This document shows positions 8,196 to 17,364 of a DNA stretch of 64,000 nucleotides, piece after piece (the stretch's first letter is position 1; the number at the start of each line of letters is the position of its first letter). Source of the stretch: DATEOR01 sp963766725. Lineage in GTDB: Bacteria; Actinomycetota; Thermoleophilia; Gaiellales; Gaiellaceae. Position numbers and translations under genes: made by a program. A model generated the notes under the pieces. That model was not told the origin of the DNA, searched no databases, and was given only the letters and a program-made list of their open reading frames with translations. The stretch covers positions 1 through 64,000 of the forward strand of contig CAVYBK010000012.1 in the NCBI GenBank assembly GCA_963766725.1. The letters run 5' to 3'.

Positions 8196-10190
8196 CTAGA
8201 CGAGATCGCGCGGCACCGTGAAGGTCCGCGCCCGCGAGAAGACCAGCTCGCCGTTCTCGTAGGCGTCCACCTGGTGGACGAGGAGGAACGTCTCGGCGTC
8301 GGCCGTCATCGAACTGGACGTCTCGACGTGGGCCGACCACCCGTTGCGGATCATGCCCATCCGGCGCCGGCACTCGACCTCCGCGGAAAGCGGGTCGCCG
8401 TCCTCGATCCGGTAGACGTCGGTCTGGGCGCCCTCGATCTCGAGCGTGCCCGGCGGGACGTGCCGTCGTCCACGCGTGCGCTCGACCTCGAGCGTGAAGC
8501 GAGCCGGGCCCGGATCGCCGTCGTGGACGAGCCGGCGGATGCTGCCGCCGTGAATCTCTGCCTGGACCGGTGGCGGCAGGAGTCCCCCCGGGATGCAGTC
8601 GCGCTTCACCTGCGGGCGCACCGGCAGCTCGAAGCGCGATGCGGGCCCGGTGAAGAGCGTGAGGCCCGCGCGCCTCGGCGAGGGCCAGGCCCACGGCCAG
8701 TACGACGAGCTCACGGCGACCCGGATCCGGTGCCCCGCCGGGAACGCGTGCGCGATCGCCTCGAGCGGAACCCGGATCTGCTCGCGCCGCCCGGGCTCGA
8801 GCGGCTGCGGGTCGGCGCTTCCCGCACGGTGGCTGAGGTTCAGGAGCCCGCGCGTGACGAGGCGCGAGGACCCGTCGGGCGCGACGTCGCAGAGCCGCAC
8901 CGCGAGAAGCGCCCGCGCCTCCTCGGCGGAAACCTCGACGGTCAGAGCCGGCGTGCCGAGGATCTCGACGCACTCCTCGAGCGGCTCGCTCGTGAAGGCG
9001 AGCGAGAGGTCGTCGTCGCGGCCCTGGTCGCCCGCGAGGTCCGCGTCCGTCCACGGACACCAGCCACCGGCATCCAGTCCCGTGCTCTCGGGTGAGGACA
9101 GCTCGAACGCGCGCTCGGGCGAAGGTGTGAGCGCGAGCGTGCCGTCGCCGAGCGCATACTCGCCCGCAACCGGCCTGAGCGGAGGCCACATCTCCTCCGA
9201 GACCCAGCGCCCGCCCGACTCGCCGTCCGCCGCCGGCCCGGGCATCCAGGCGTGGAGCATGGGCTCGTCCATGACGCCGGTCGGCGCGCCCTTGAGCCAG
9301 TGATCCCACCAGCGGACGCACTCGGCGCGAAAGTCGAAGGCCGGCCCCGGAGTCCCTTCCTCCGGATACTGATGCGCCCACGGGCCGATCAGGCCCTTGC
9401 GTGGACAGGAGAGCGAGGCGAGCAGGTCGAGGACCGCCTGGCGATACGGGTCGGCCCAGCCGCCCACCGCGTAGACGGGGCACTCCACCGACGCGTAGTC
9501 GTCGGACGGCGAGCCCGTGTGCCAGTAGTCGTCGCGCCGCTGGTGGGCGAGCCAGGTCTCCGCGAACGGAACGGCCTGCTCGAGGCGCTCGAGCCAGAGC
9601 TCCCGCCAGCCCTCGCCCACGAGGTCGGGGTCCGGCGGGCGGACGCTCATCGCGAGCATGGTCGACGACCAGGGAAGGAGCTCGCAGCCGAGGACGCAGC
9701 CGCCGTGGTATTTGACGTCCGCGCCGTAGCGGTCTGCGCTGGCGCAGACCGCGACGACGGCCTTCAGCGCGGCCGGGCGGCGGGCGGCGGCCTGCAACGC
9801 GGCGAAGCCGCCCCACGAAAGACCGATCATCCCGAGCGAGCCCGTGCACCAGGTCTGCGCAGCGACCCACTCGAGCGCGGCGCAGACGTCCTCCTGCTCC
9901 TGCTCGGTGTATTCGTCGAGGAGGACGCCGCTCGAGGCGCCGCTCCCGCGAATGTCCACGCGAAGGGAGGCGTATCCGTGCTCGGCGAAATAGGGGTGGC
10001 GGACTGCGTCGCGACGGCGGGTGTGGTCCTCGTGCCGATAGGGCGAGACCTCGACGATCGCCGGCACCGGAGCGGCGTCCGCTCCCGGCGGCAGCCAGAG
10101 GTGCGCGGAGAGGCGTCCTCCGTCAGGCAATGGGATCCAGAGGTCGTCGACCTCGCTGACGGGGGCGCGCTGGGGGACACGCAGGGCCAT
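8196..10190 (-). CDS. CocE/NonD-family alpha/beta hydrolase
   Basis: A 664-residue hydrolase of the X-Pro dipeptidyl-peptidase (S15)/cocaine-esterase family. The alpha/beta core has the opening LWIPLPDGGRLSAHLWLP, an oxyanion-type HGYASLRVDIRGSGASSG stretch, the nucleophile elbow GLSWGG (Ser about residue 127) and the catalytic-His region LIGPWAHQYP. After residue 400 the C-terminal jelly-roll (PepX_C) domain follows, recognisable by LSLAFTSEPLEECVEILG. No signal peptide is evident with the ATG at 10190, which has a GAGGTGG just upstream; longer in-frame starts lack support. Substrates in this family are esters or N-acyl/proline peptides. It is the gene after the ABC exporter operon, with a 98-base gap. 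Confidence 0.88.
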   Translation of the reverse strand: MALRVPQRAPVSEVDDLWIPLPDGGRLSAHLWLPPGADAAPVPAIVEVSPYRHEDHTRRRDAVRHPYFAEHGYASLRVDIRGSGASSGVLLDEYTEQEQEDVCAALEWVAAQTWCTGSLGMIGLSWGGFAALQAAARRPAALKAVVAVCASADRYGADVKYHGGCVLGCELLPWSSTMLAMSVRPPDPDLVGEGWRELWLERLEQAVPFAETWLAHQRRDDYWHTGSPSDDYASVECPVYAVGGWADPYRQAVLDLLASLSCPRKGLIGPWAHQYPEEGTPGPAFDFRAECVRWWDHWLKGAPTGVMDEPMLHAWMPGPAADGESGGRWVSEEMWPPLRPVAGEYALGDGTLALTPSPERAFELSSPESTGLDAGGWCPWTDADLAGDQGRDDDLSLAFTSEPLEECVEILGTPALTVEVSAEEARALLAVRLCDVAPDGSSRLVTRGLLNLSHRAGSADPQPLEPGRREQIRVPLEAIAHAFPAGHRIRVAVSSSYWPWAWPSPRRAGLTLFTGPASRFELPVRPQVKRDCIPGGLLPPPVQAEIHGGSIRRLVHDGDPGPARFTLEVERTRGRRHVPPGTLEIEGAQTDVYRIEDGDPLSAEVECRRRMGMIRNGWSAHVETSSSMTADAETFLLVHQVDAYENGELVFSRARTFTVPRDLV

Positions 10191-10288
10191 GCCCACCTCA
10201 CGTTGACCGATGCCTCGGCTGGAAACGTCCATCCACAGAGGGATTTCGGCCGAAAGGCTGCGGGGATTGAGCGCCGCGCCGAAGAGCG

Positions 10289-10963
10289 CTAGACCGCTTC
10301 GCCGTCGCGCAGCTCGACGACCCGGTCGGCGACGTCCAGAAGCAGCGGGTCGTGCGTCGCCACGATCGCCGAGACGCCCTCGCTGCGAACGAGCTCGCGG
10401 ATGACCTCCATGATCGTCCGCGCGTTCGAGGAGTCGAGCTGGCCCGTCGGCTCGTCGGCGATCAGGAGCTGGGGCCGATTGGCGAGCGCGCGCACGATCG
10501 CCACTCGCTGCTGCTCACCGCCCGAGAGCTCGTAGGGCCGGTGGCGGGCGCGGCCCGCGAGCCCGACGAGCTCGAGGAGCTCGCCAACGCGCTTCGTCCG
10601 CGCGCCCGGATGCTCGTTCCGCAGGCGCAGCGGCACTTCGATGTTCTCGGCCGCGGTCAGAATCGGGACGAGGCCGAACGCCTGGAAGACGAAGCCGATT
10701 TTCTCCCGCCGGAGGCGAACGAGCTCGTCCTCCCCCATCGCCGAGACCTCGGCTCCGTCGACCCAGACGCGACCGCCCGTCGGGCGGTCGAGGCCGCCGA
10801 TCATGTTGAGCAGCGTCGTCTTCCCCGAGCCGGAGCGCCCGTGGACGACCGTCAGCTCGCCGCGGCCGATGCGCACGTCCACGCCCTGCAGCGCGTGGAC
10901 GACGGCGTCGCCGGTCTCGTACTCACGGTGGAGTGCCTCGGTGGCCGCGATCGGCTCAGTCAC
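10289..10963 (-). CDS. ABC transporter ATPase of MacB/LolD type
   Basis: A 224-residue ATPase with Walker A HGRSGSGKTT, Q-loop FQAFGLVPILTA, signature LSGGEQQR, Walker B LLIADEPTGQLD and switch His ATHDP. The LPILTA-type segment after the Q-loop and the short length place it in the MacB/LolD/FtsE-like group that drives FtsX-fold permeases. It overlaps the preceding ATPase gene by 8 bases and is the last of four overlapping genes. With two permeases and two ATPases in the operon, each may pair with its own permease or they may form a heteromeric complex. The substrate is unknown; export or mechanotransmission across the membrane is likely. Confidence 0.88.
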   Translation of the reverse strand: MTEPIAATEALHREYETGDAVVHALQGVDVRIGRGELTVVHGRSGSGKTTLLNMIGGLDRPTGGRVWVDGAEVSAMGEDELVRLRREKIGFVFQAFGLVPILTAAENIEVPLRLRNEHPGARTKRVGELLELVGLAGRARHRPYELSGGEQQRVAIVRALANRPQLLIADEPTGQLDSSNARTIMEVIRELVRSEGVSAIVATHDPLLLDVADRVVELRDGEAV

Positions 10964-11840
10964 CGTTCTGCTCCCGGTGGTGCTTGTCAGGCCAGACGCC
11001 GATGTGGTCCGGCTCGAGCTCGAGGCGGACTCGCCGCTCCAGCTCGAGGGCGTCCATGTACTCCTGGGGAAGCTGAAGCCGGCCCGTGCGGTCCAGAACG
11101 GCGAACTCCTCCGCGATCACCTGGTGGTCGCCGAGCTCGTCGATCTCGCGCCGGCGCAGGGTCTCCGTGCTCGTCCTCCCGTCCCTGATCGCGATCGTGC
11201 GGTCGACCTGCTCGGAGACGAGCGGGTCGTGCGTGAGGACGACCACCGTCACGCCGAGCTCACGGTTCGCACTGCGCAGGGTGGCGAAGATCTCGGCTGC
11301 GGTCTCGGTGTCGAGCTCGCCCGTCGGCTCGTCCGCGAACAGGACGCGCGGCCGGTTGGCGAGCGCGATCGCGATGGCGACGCGCTGCTGCTCGCCGCCC
11401 GACAGCTGGTCGGGCTTGTGGCCCGCCCTCTCGCCCATCCCCACGAGCCGCAGGAGCTCGACCGCGTACTCGCGCCGGTCGGCCCCGCGCAAACCCTCGA
11501 GGATCAGCGGCAGCTCGACGTTCTCCTCGGCGTTGAGGTACGGAAGGAGGTTCCTCGTCGTCTGCTGCCAGACGAAGCCGACGATGCTGCGGCGGTAGAT
11601 CGTCCGCTCCTTCGGCGTCAGCGAGGTGAGGTCGAACCCGGCCACCTCGGCCTTGCCCGCCGTGGGCACGTCCATCCCTCCGAGAATGTTCTGGAGAGTC
11701 GACTTTCCGCTGCCCGAGGCGCCGACGACGGCGATGAACTCGCCCGGCTCGACGGCGAGGTCGAGGCCCTGAAGCGCGACGACCTCGAGGTCGGCGACCT
11801 TGTAGATCTTGACGAGGTTGTCGCAGACGATCTGGCTCAT
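10956..11840 (-). CDS. ABC transporter ATPase with AbrB-like C-terminal extension
   Basis: A 294-residue MacB/LolD-type ATPase: Walker A GASGSGKST, Q-loop WQQTTRNLLPYL, signature LSGGEQQR, Walker B LFADEPTGELD and switch LTHDP. The nucleotide-binding domain ends near residue 225. The remaining 70 residues contain LDRTGRLQLPQEYMDALEL followed by RVRLELEPDHIGVW. That pattern resembles the swapped-hairpin AbrB/SpoVT fold and is not part of an ordinary ATPase. It may be a regulatory or dimerisation tail. The gene overlaps both neighbours (4 and 8 bases), so expression is tightly coupled to the permeases. Confidence 0.86.
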   Translation of the reverse strand: MSQIVCDNLVKIYKVADLEVVALQGLDLAVEPGEFIAVVGASGSGKSTLQNILGGMDVPTAGKAEVAGFDLTSLTPKERTIYRRSIVGFVWQQTTRNLLPYLNAEENVELPLILEGLRGADRREYAVELLRLVGMGERAGHKPDQLSGGEQQRVAIAIALANRPRVLFADEPTGELDTETAAEIFATLRSANRELGVTVVVLTHDPLVSEQVDRTIAIRDGRTSTETLRRREIDELGDHQVIAEEFAVLDRTGRLQLPQEYMDALELERRVRLELEPDHIGVWPDKHHREQNGD

Positions 11841-14045
11841 CTCTCTCCCATCCTGAGTGAACGGCTGAGGCTCATGCGCCGGACGACCGCAGCGGTCGCC
11901 CAGATGGCGGCCGCGGAGACTGCGAGGAGCCCGGCCGCGAGCAGGAGCGGCGCGACCGGGTCGAGGCGCAGGGCGACCTCGCGGCCGCCTGCGGCCAGGG
12001 CGGTCAGGTCGAGGCCGGGCTCGACGAGATAGGCGGTCGCGAGCCCCAGGGCGGTTCCGACGACCAGCGCGACGACGAACGGCGGGGCGAGCTCGGCGGC
12101 GGTAACGCCGACCGCCTGCCGGCGCGAGAGGCCGAGCGCGCGCAGGTAGGCAAGGTCGCGCAGCCGGGACCTCGCGGTGAGGAGCAGCGCCAGCACGATC
12201 ACGAAAGCAGCGTAGGCGGCGCCGAGCGCGGCTCCTGCCCGGAACGCGTCGAGCGTCCCCGTCGCGAGCGGCGAAAGGGCGGCCGAGCCCGCGCCTTCCT
12301 GGGCGTGGCTCAGGGTCGCCGCCATGACCGCGGCGAAGACCGAGACCGACACGCCGAGCAGCAGGACGAGGAGGGGCGCCGCATTGACTCCCGGCTGCCG
12401 CGCGACGCGACGGAGGGCGAGCGCAGGAACGAGGTCACGCCTACGCGCGGCCGCCGCCGCGAGGAACCGAACCGGCAGCGGATAGAGGCGGACGGCCACG
12501 ATCCCCGCCGCCAGCCCGAGGAGCAGCGGCACCGCCGCGAGGTATGGGTCGAAGCCGTTCGCATCCGCGAGACCACGCCTCCGCAGGAGGTAGATGCCGA
12601 CGAGCGACGAGACGACGACCGCCGCCTCGACCGCAAGCCGGCGCGGTGACACAGCCGTGACGGCCACCTCCTCGCGCCCGCGGGCGGCGAGCCCGCTGCG
12701 GGCGGCGCCGATCGCGGCCACGGCCAGGATCGCGCCGGTCGCCAGGACGATTCCGAGCACGAGCAGGAGCGGGGTCACGACGCTACGGCCGTCGACGAGC
12801 ACTAGGGCGAGCGCGTATCCCAGCAACCCGGCCGGGAGAGCAACCGCTACCCCCTCCACCGCCTCGGCGCCGAGCACCTGCCACGACGCGCCGCCGCGCG
12901 AGCGGACGAGCGCGATGCTCTCGCCGCGGCGATTCGCCGCGAGGCCGCCGAGAAGGGCGACGACGGCGAGCGCGAGCGCGAGAAGGCCGACTGCGCCGAT
13001 CGCGACCACCGCGGCGGCCGCGTCCCGGTCGCTCCGGTAGTCGGTGAGCACCTCGGAAAGCCCGGTGCGTACGCCCGTCCCGAGCCGCTGGCCGAACGTC
13101 GACTCCCCGAAGCTCGCGTCCAGCTTGCGCACGTCGGAATCGAGCCGGTCGATCGTGCCCGCGTCGAAGCCGCTCGCGTCCACGTCGTAGCGCCACGAGT
13201 AGCGCAGCGGAAGAGGAACCGTCGCGTCCGCAACCTCGTCGTAGGCCGACGGCGCGAAGAGGCCGAAGCCATAGACGTAGCGGCGCTGGTCGGTGTCGCG
13301 GATCACCGGGGCGCCGAGGCGCGCGTCGTCGAGCCAGGCGGCGTCCGCGTCCGTCTTCGGGGAGAAGATCCCGGTCACCTCGGCGGCGATCATCCGCCGC
13401 TCGCTGAGCGGAACGGCGCCGACGAGGACGTCCTCGAAGTCAGGCTCCAGATAGAGCACGTCGCCGACCTGGAGCGAAAGCTGGTTCGCGGCGGCGAGCG
13501 GGACGGCGACCTCGACGAGCGGCGCCTTTGGCTGGCCGAGCCGGAACGGCAGCGGGACGATCTCGTCGCGCTTCTCGGGCATGCGGCCCGCGACCAGGCG
13601 GACGCGGTCGGCCGCTCCCTGCACGTATTCCAGGGTCATGAGCCGAGTCGTCCCCGCAGGTCCGGGCACGCCGGGGGCGTCGACGGCCGTGTAGCGCGTC
13701 GTCTCCACCGTGTCGCGGCGGTTGCGAATCACCTCTCGCACGGACTCCGGGAAGCTCTGCGCCAGCCGCGTGCCGGCGGCGCTCACGGCGTCGACGGGAT
13801 CCTGGCCCGACGGCTCGATGCGTCCTGCCCGCGTGATCTCGACGTTTCGCTCGAACGGGCTCGCCATTTGAACGGCGAAGCGCAGCCCCTCGTCCGCGTT
13901 CGACTCGGACGCACGCAGCGCCGCCGCGAAGACGAAGCTCGTGACCAGGACGACGCCGAAGACCGCGCGCAGTGAGCGGCAGGTCGGAGCGGATCCGCCG
14001 GACTGCGAGGATGACCGGCGTGAGCAGGGAGCGCAGGCCGCTCAT
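11837..14045 (-). CDS. FtsX/MacB-like ABC permease, frameshift near 13963-13970
   Basis: The ATG at 14045 overlaps the stop of the upstream permease as ATGA. The first 29 residues (from MSGLRSLLTPVILAVRR) are in one frame. A missing dinucleotide in the GCGCGC run at about 13966 then moves into the frame that carries AVFGVVLVTSFVFAAAL, the first membrane helix, and reads to 11837, for a protein of about 735 residues. Two FtsX domains are visible, each with three to four helices, separated by a large extracytoplasmic domain (about residues 60-330). The LVRSRGGASWQVLGAE segment after the third helix is the cytoplasmic coupling region. It resembles long actinobacterial FtsX-like permeases of unknown substrate. 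Confidence 0.78.
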
Positions 14046-17000
14046 CGGTCCTCTCCCGCGCGGAGGGCCGGTGCCAGGCGCACGCGCGCGAGAACGCGGA
14101 TCTCGAGGGCGACGACCACGGCGAGGGCGAGGAGCAACGCCCCTTCGAGGAGCAGTGCCGTCCGCCACGGGAAGTGGACGATGACGTCGGGGAACGGCCG
14201 GCCGCCCTCCCCGCTCAGCGAGACGTACGGCAGGACGAACCAGGCGAGGAGCACGCCGAGCGCGGTGCCGGCGGCGAGCGCCAGGCAGGCCGTCAGGCCG
14301 CCTTCGATGGCGAGCGCCCCGGAAAGCTGTCCTCTCGAGAGCCCCACCGAGCGCAGGACCGCGAACTCCGTCTTCCGCTCGGCGGCGGAGATCGCGGAGC
14401 TGACCGCGAAGCCGATCACCGCGAAGATCGCCGCCGCCGCGAAGCCGATGTAGAGCGCGCCGCTGATGCCGAGCGCGACCGGGTCGGTGGAGAGTGCGCG
14501 CGCCCTGGCCGCGCGGTCGACCACGACGTCGCTGGAATACGGAGGCGCTGCGAGCCGGGCTGCGACCGGCGCCGCCGGCCCGTCCACGTCGAGCCACCAC
14601 TCCGTCGGCTCGAGGATCGTCCCGTCGGTGAGCCACTCGGCGGCTGCGTACGTCGGCAGGTCGACGACCACCCCGCCCGCCGAGCCCGGCAGCGTGGGGA
14701 ATCCCTTGGCAGAACCGGCCAGCGCGAGGACCGGCCCGGCAGGACCGAGCGGAACGCGGCCGCCGACGGAGGTGCCCGTGTCGGCGAGGAAGCGGCTCGT
14801 GGCGATTGCGGGGATCGCCTGCACCGGCGCGTTGCGGCCGGGCGAAGCGGTGAACGTGATCGAGCCGCGACTCGGGAACGTGGACACCGAGCCCGAGAAG
14901 ACGTCGAGAGAGAAGAAGCCGTCGGAGCTCACACGAACGACGCGGGAGGGCTGGTCGGCGTCCTCGATCTGGCTCGAGCTCACCTGCCAGGGCTGATCCG
15001 GCGGGTCGATCCGCGTGAAGGCGCCGGACCCGTCGCCCACCTCCACCGAGTGCACGTCGACCGATACAGGCCGGTTCGCGCGGAAGGACGGGGTCACGTT
15101 CGTCTCCACTCCGACGAGCGAGAGTGGATAGCGCGGGGCCTCGCCGTGCGGCCCGGAGAGGTCGTAGACGATGCGCTTTCTCGCGCCCGAGACTCCGAAG
15201 CCGGTCGTGGGCAGGCGGTAGAGGAGGCCGCCTGCGTCCCTGATCACGACGGAGAGCGAAGGGCGCGCACCGGTCCCGAAGAGTGCGCGGTCCCCGGGCA
15301 GACGGGCGACCTCCACGTCGACGTCGAGCGCGAGCTGCGTGGGCCGGCCGGGTAGCGGGACCTGGGCGAGACGCGGACGGCTCTCGCCGAGGGGAGCGAG
15401 CATCGCGGCAAGCGGGCGGTTCGCCAGGTCTCCCCGAAAACTGACCGCCCCGGCCGTCCTATCCGCATCGATCCCGAGCAGGGTCGCGGGCCCGGACGAA
15501 TCCGACAGGTCGAGCGCCTCGCGGTAGACGGGAAGGGCGGAGCGCACGCCGTTCAGGCTCGCGTAGGCACCCGGAAGCTGGAGCGCGGGGATCGACCCCG
15601 AGCGCTCGCTCGGCTCGACCCGCACGTCCGCGGCAGCTGCGTAGTCGGCCTGGTCGCGCTGGGACGCGAGCCAGGTGCGGCTGTAGGCGGAGGCAAAGAG
15701 GCCGATCGCGAGCGCGAGCGTCAGAAGGAGAGCCGAGCGCGCGTATCGCTGGGGCCGGCGCGCCAGCTCCCGCGTCCCGAGCGCGGCCACCATCCCCCGC
15801 GCCGAGCTCGCGACCCGCTCGACCAGCGAGGCCGCGGCCGGAACGACACGCAGCGCGAGAACCGCCCCGGCGAGGAGGCCGAGCGCAGGTGCCGCGATGA
15901 GCAGCGGGTCGATGCCGAGCCTCCCCCGAACGCTCTCCACGACGGGCCCGCCGTAGCGGCGGAGCTGCCAGTACGCGATGAGGGCGACCGCGACGAGAAT
16001 CAGGTCGAGGCCGGCGCGCTGGACGAAGCTCTTCGGCTGCCGGCCGCCCGCGCCCGGCAACGGTGGACGTCACCGCGCCAGACCGGAGCGCGGGAAGGGC
16101 AAGGGCCGCGACGCAGAGCAGGGCGGCGAGGACCGCGAGGACATACGACGTCGTCGTCACGTGGGGATCGAGCTCGAGGCCGATCTGCGCCAGCGGGCCC
16201 ACATGGTTCAACGCCTGCAAGCCGAAGACGGCGACCCAGGGCGCGAGGATTGCCGCGGGCACGGCGAGCAGCGCTCCCTCCATCACCGCAAGGGCCGCGA
16301 CGCCCTCCCCGCCCGCTCCCCGGGAGCGCATGATCGCCGACTCGAGCCCCCGCCTCTCCGACAGGAGCCCTGCGAGGAAGAGGAGCGCCGCGCCCGCGAG
16401 GATGGCGAGCTGCACGGAGGGGATCAGCACCCCGGAGCGCGTGACCGTCAGCAGGTGGTCGGTGCGGTCGAGCACGGTGACGAGCCCGGTGTCTACCGAC
16501 ACCGCTCGCGACGCGCCCTCGTTCAGGTGCCCCTGCAACGTCGAGACGTCCTCACGAAGTTTCGGCAGCGAGGCGACGGTGATGCGGCTCGGGCTGAGGG
16601 CCGCTCGCCAGGCGAGGTTTGCCTCCGATCCCGCCACCGGGGCGAATGCGTTTTCGTTCACGACGAAGGGGCCGTAGGTCGTGAAGTCGATCGTCCGCTC
16701 GCCGCCGGTCTCGAGCCGGTGGCCCCACCAGAACGGATCACGCGGATCGTCGACGCGGTACGTGCCCGTGAGCCGGACGTCGACCTTCCGGGTCGGGTCG
16801 CCGATGGCCGCGAGCGCGATGTCGTCGCCGGGCGCCAGGCCGAGCGCCTCCGCGGCAGGTGCCGGGAGCGCCGCCTCCACGACGTCTGCTCCTCCCGAGG
16901 AAGGCCAGTCCCCGGCGACCAGAGTTGCGTGCTCCTCGAGACCGTCGTAGAAGCCGAACACGGCGAGCGCATCCGCCGGGCGGCCGCCTCCCTGGGGGAC

Positions 17001-17324
17001 CGCATAGGAGTCGGACATCCCGCTCCGGTAGACGGCCACGTCGTCGCCGAGCACGGCGCGGATGCCGCCCTCGACCCTCTCGCCCGTCGCGCTCGCGTCG
17101 GCGAGCGGGATCCGGCCGGAGACCTCGAGGCCGGAGTCGCGCGCCGGCGCGTCCTCGAGGGTGCGCTCGAGACCGCTGAGCGCGACCGCTTCGGAGTAGA
17201 TCGGCCCCGCGGCGAGGAGCGCGGCGGCCAGGAGCACGGTGACGAAGGCGGCGCCGACGATGAGACGGTCGGACGCGGCCCTTTTCAGGACCAGACGCCA
17301 GGCCGCGAGAAAGAGTCCGCCCAC
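14042..17324 (-). CDS. Large FtsX/MacB-like ABC permease, frameshift near 16040-16060
   Basis: GTG start at 17324. The N-terminal half has a first helix (LIVGAAFVTVLLAAALLAAGPIYSEA), a long extracytoplasmic domain to about residue 300, and a helix bundle with the FtsX coupling segment LSERRGLESAIMRSRGA. The frame then breaks near VTSTVAGRG. The other frame continues with GGRQPKSFVQRAGLD and a second helix set, a second extracytoplasmic domain, and a final helix bundle with ERKTEFAVLRSVGLSRGQL, ending at 14042. The joined protein is about 1090 residues with two FtsX repeats. It is the promoter-proximal gene of the four-gene transporter operon. Confidence 0.78.
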
Positions 17325-17364
17325 CGAGATTTCGACGCCCTGGGCGATTCCCGGTTAGCTCGGG

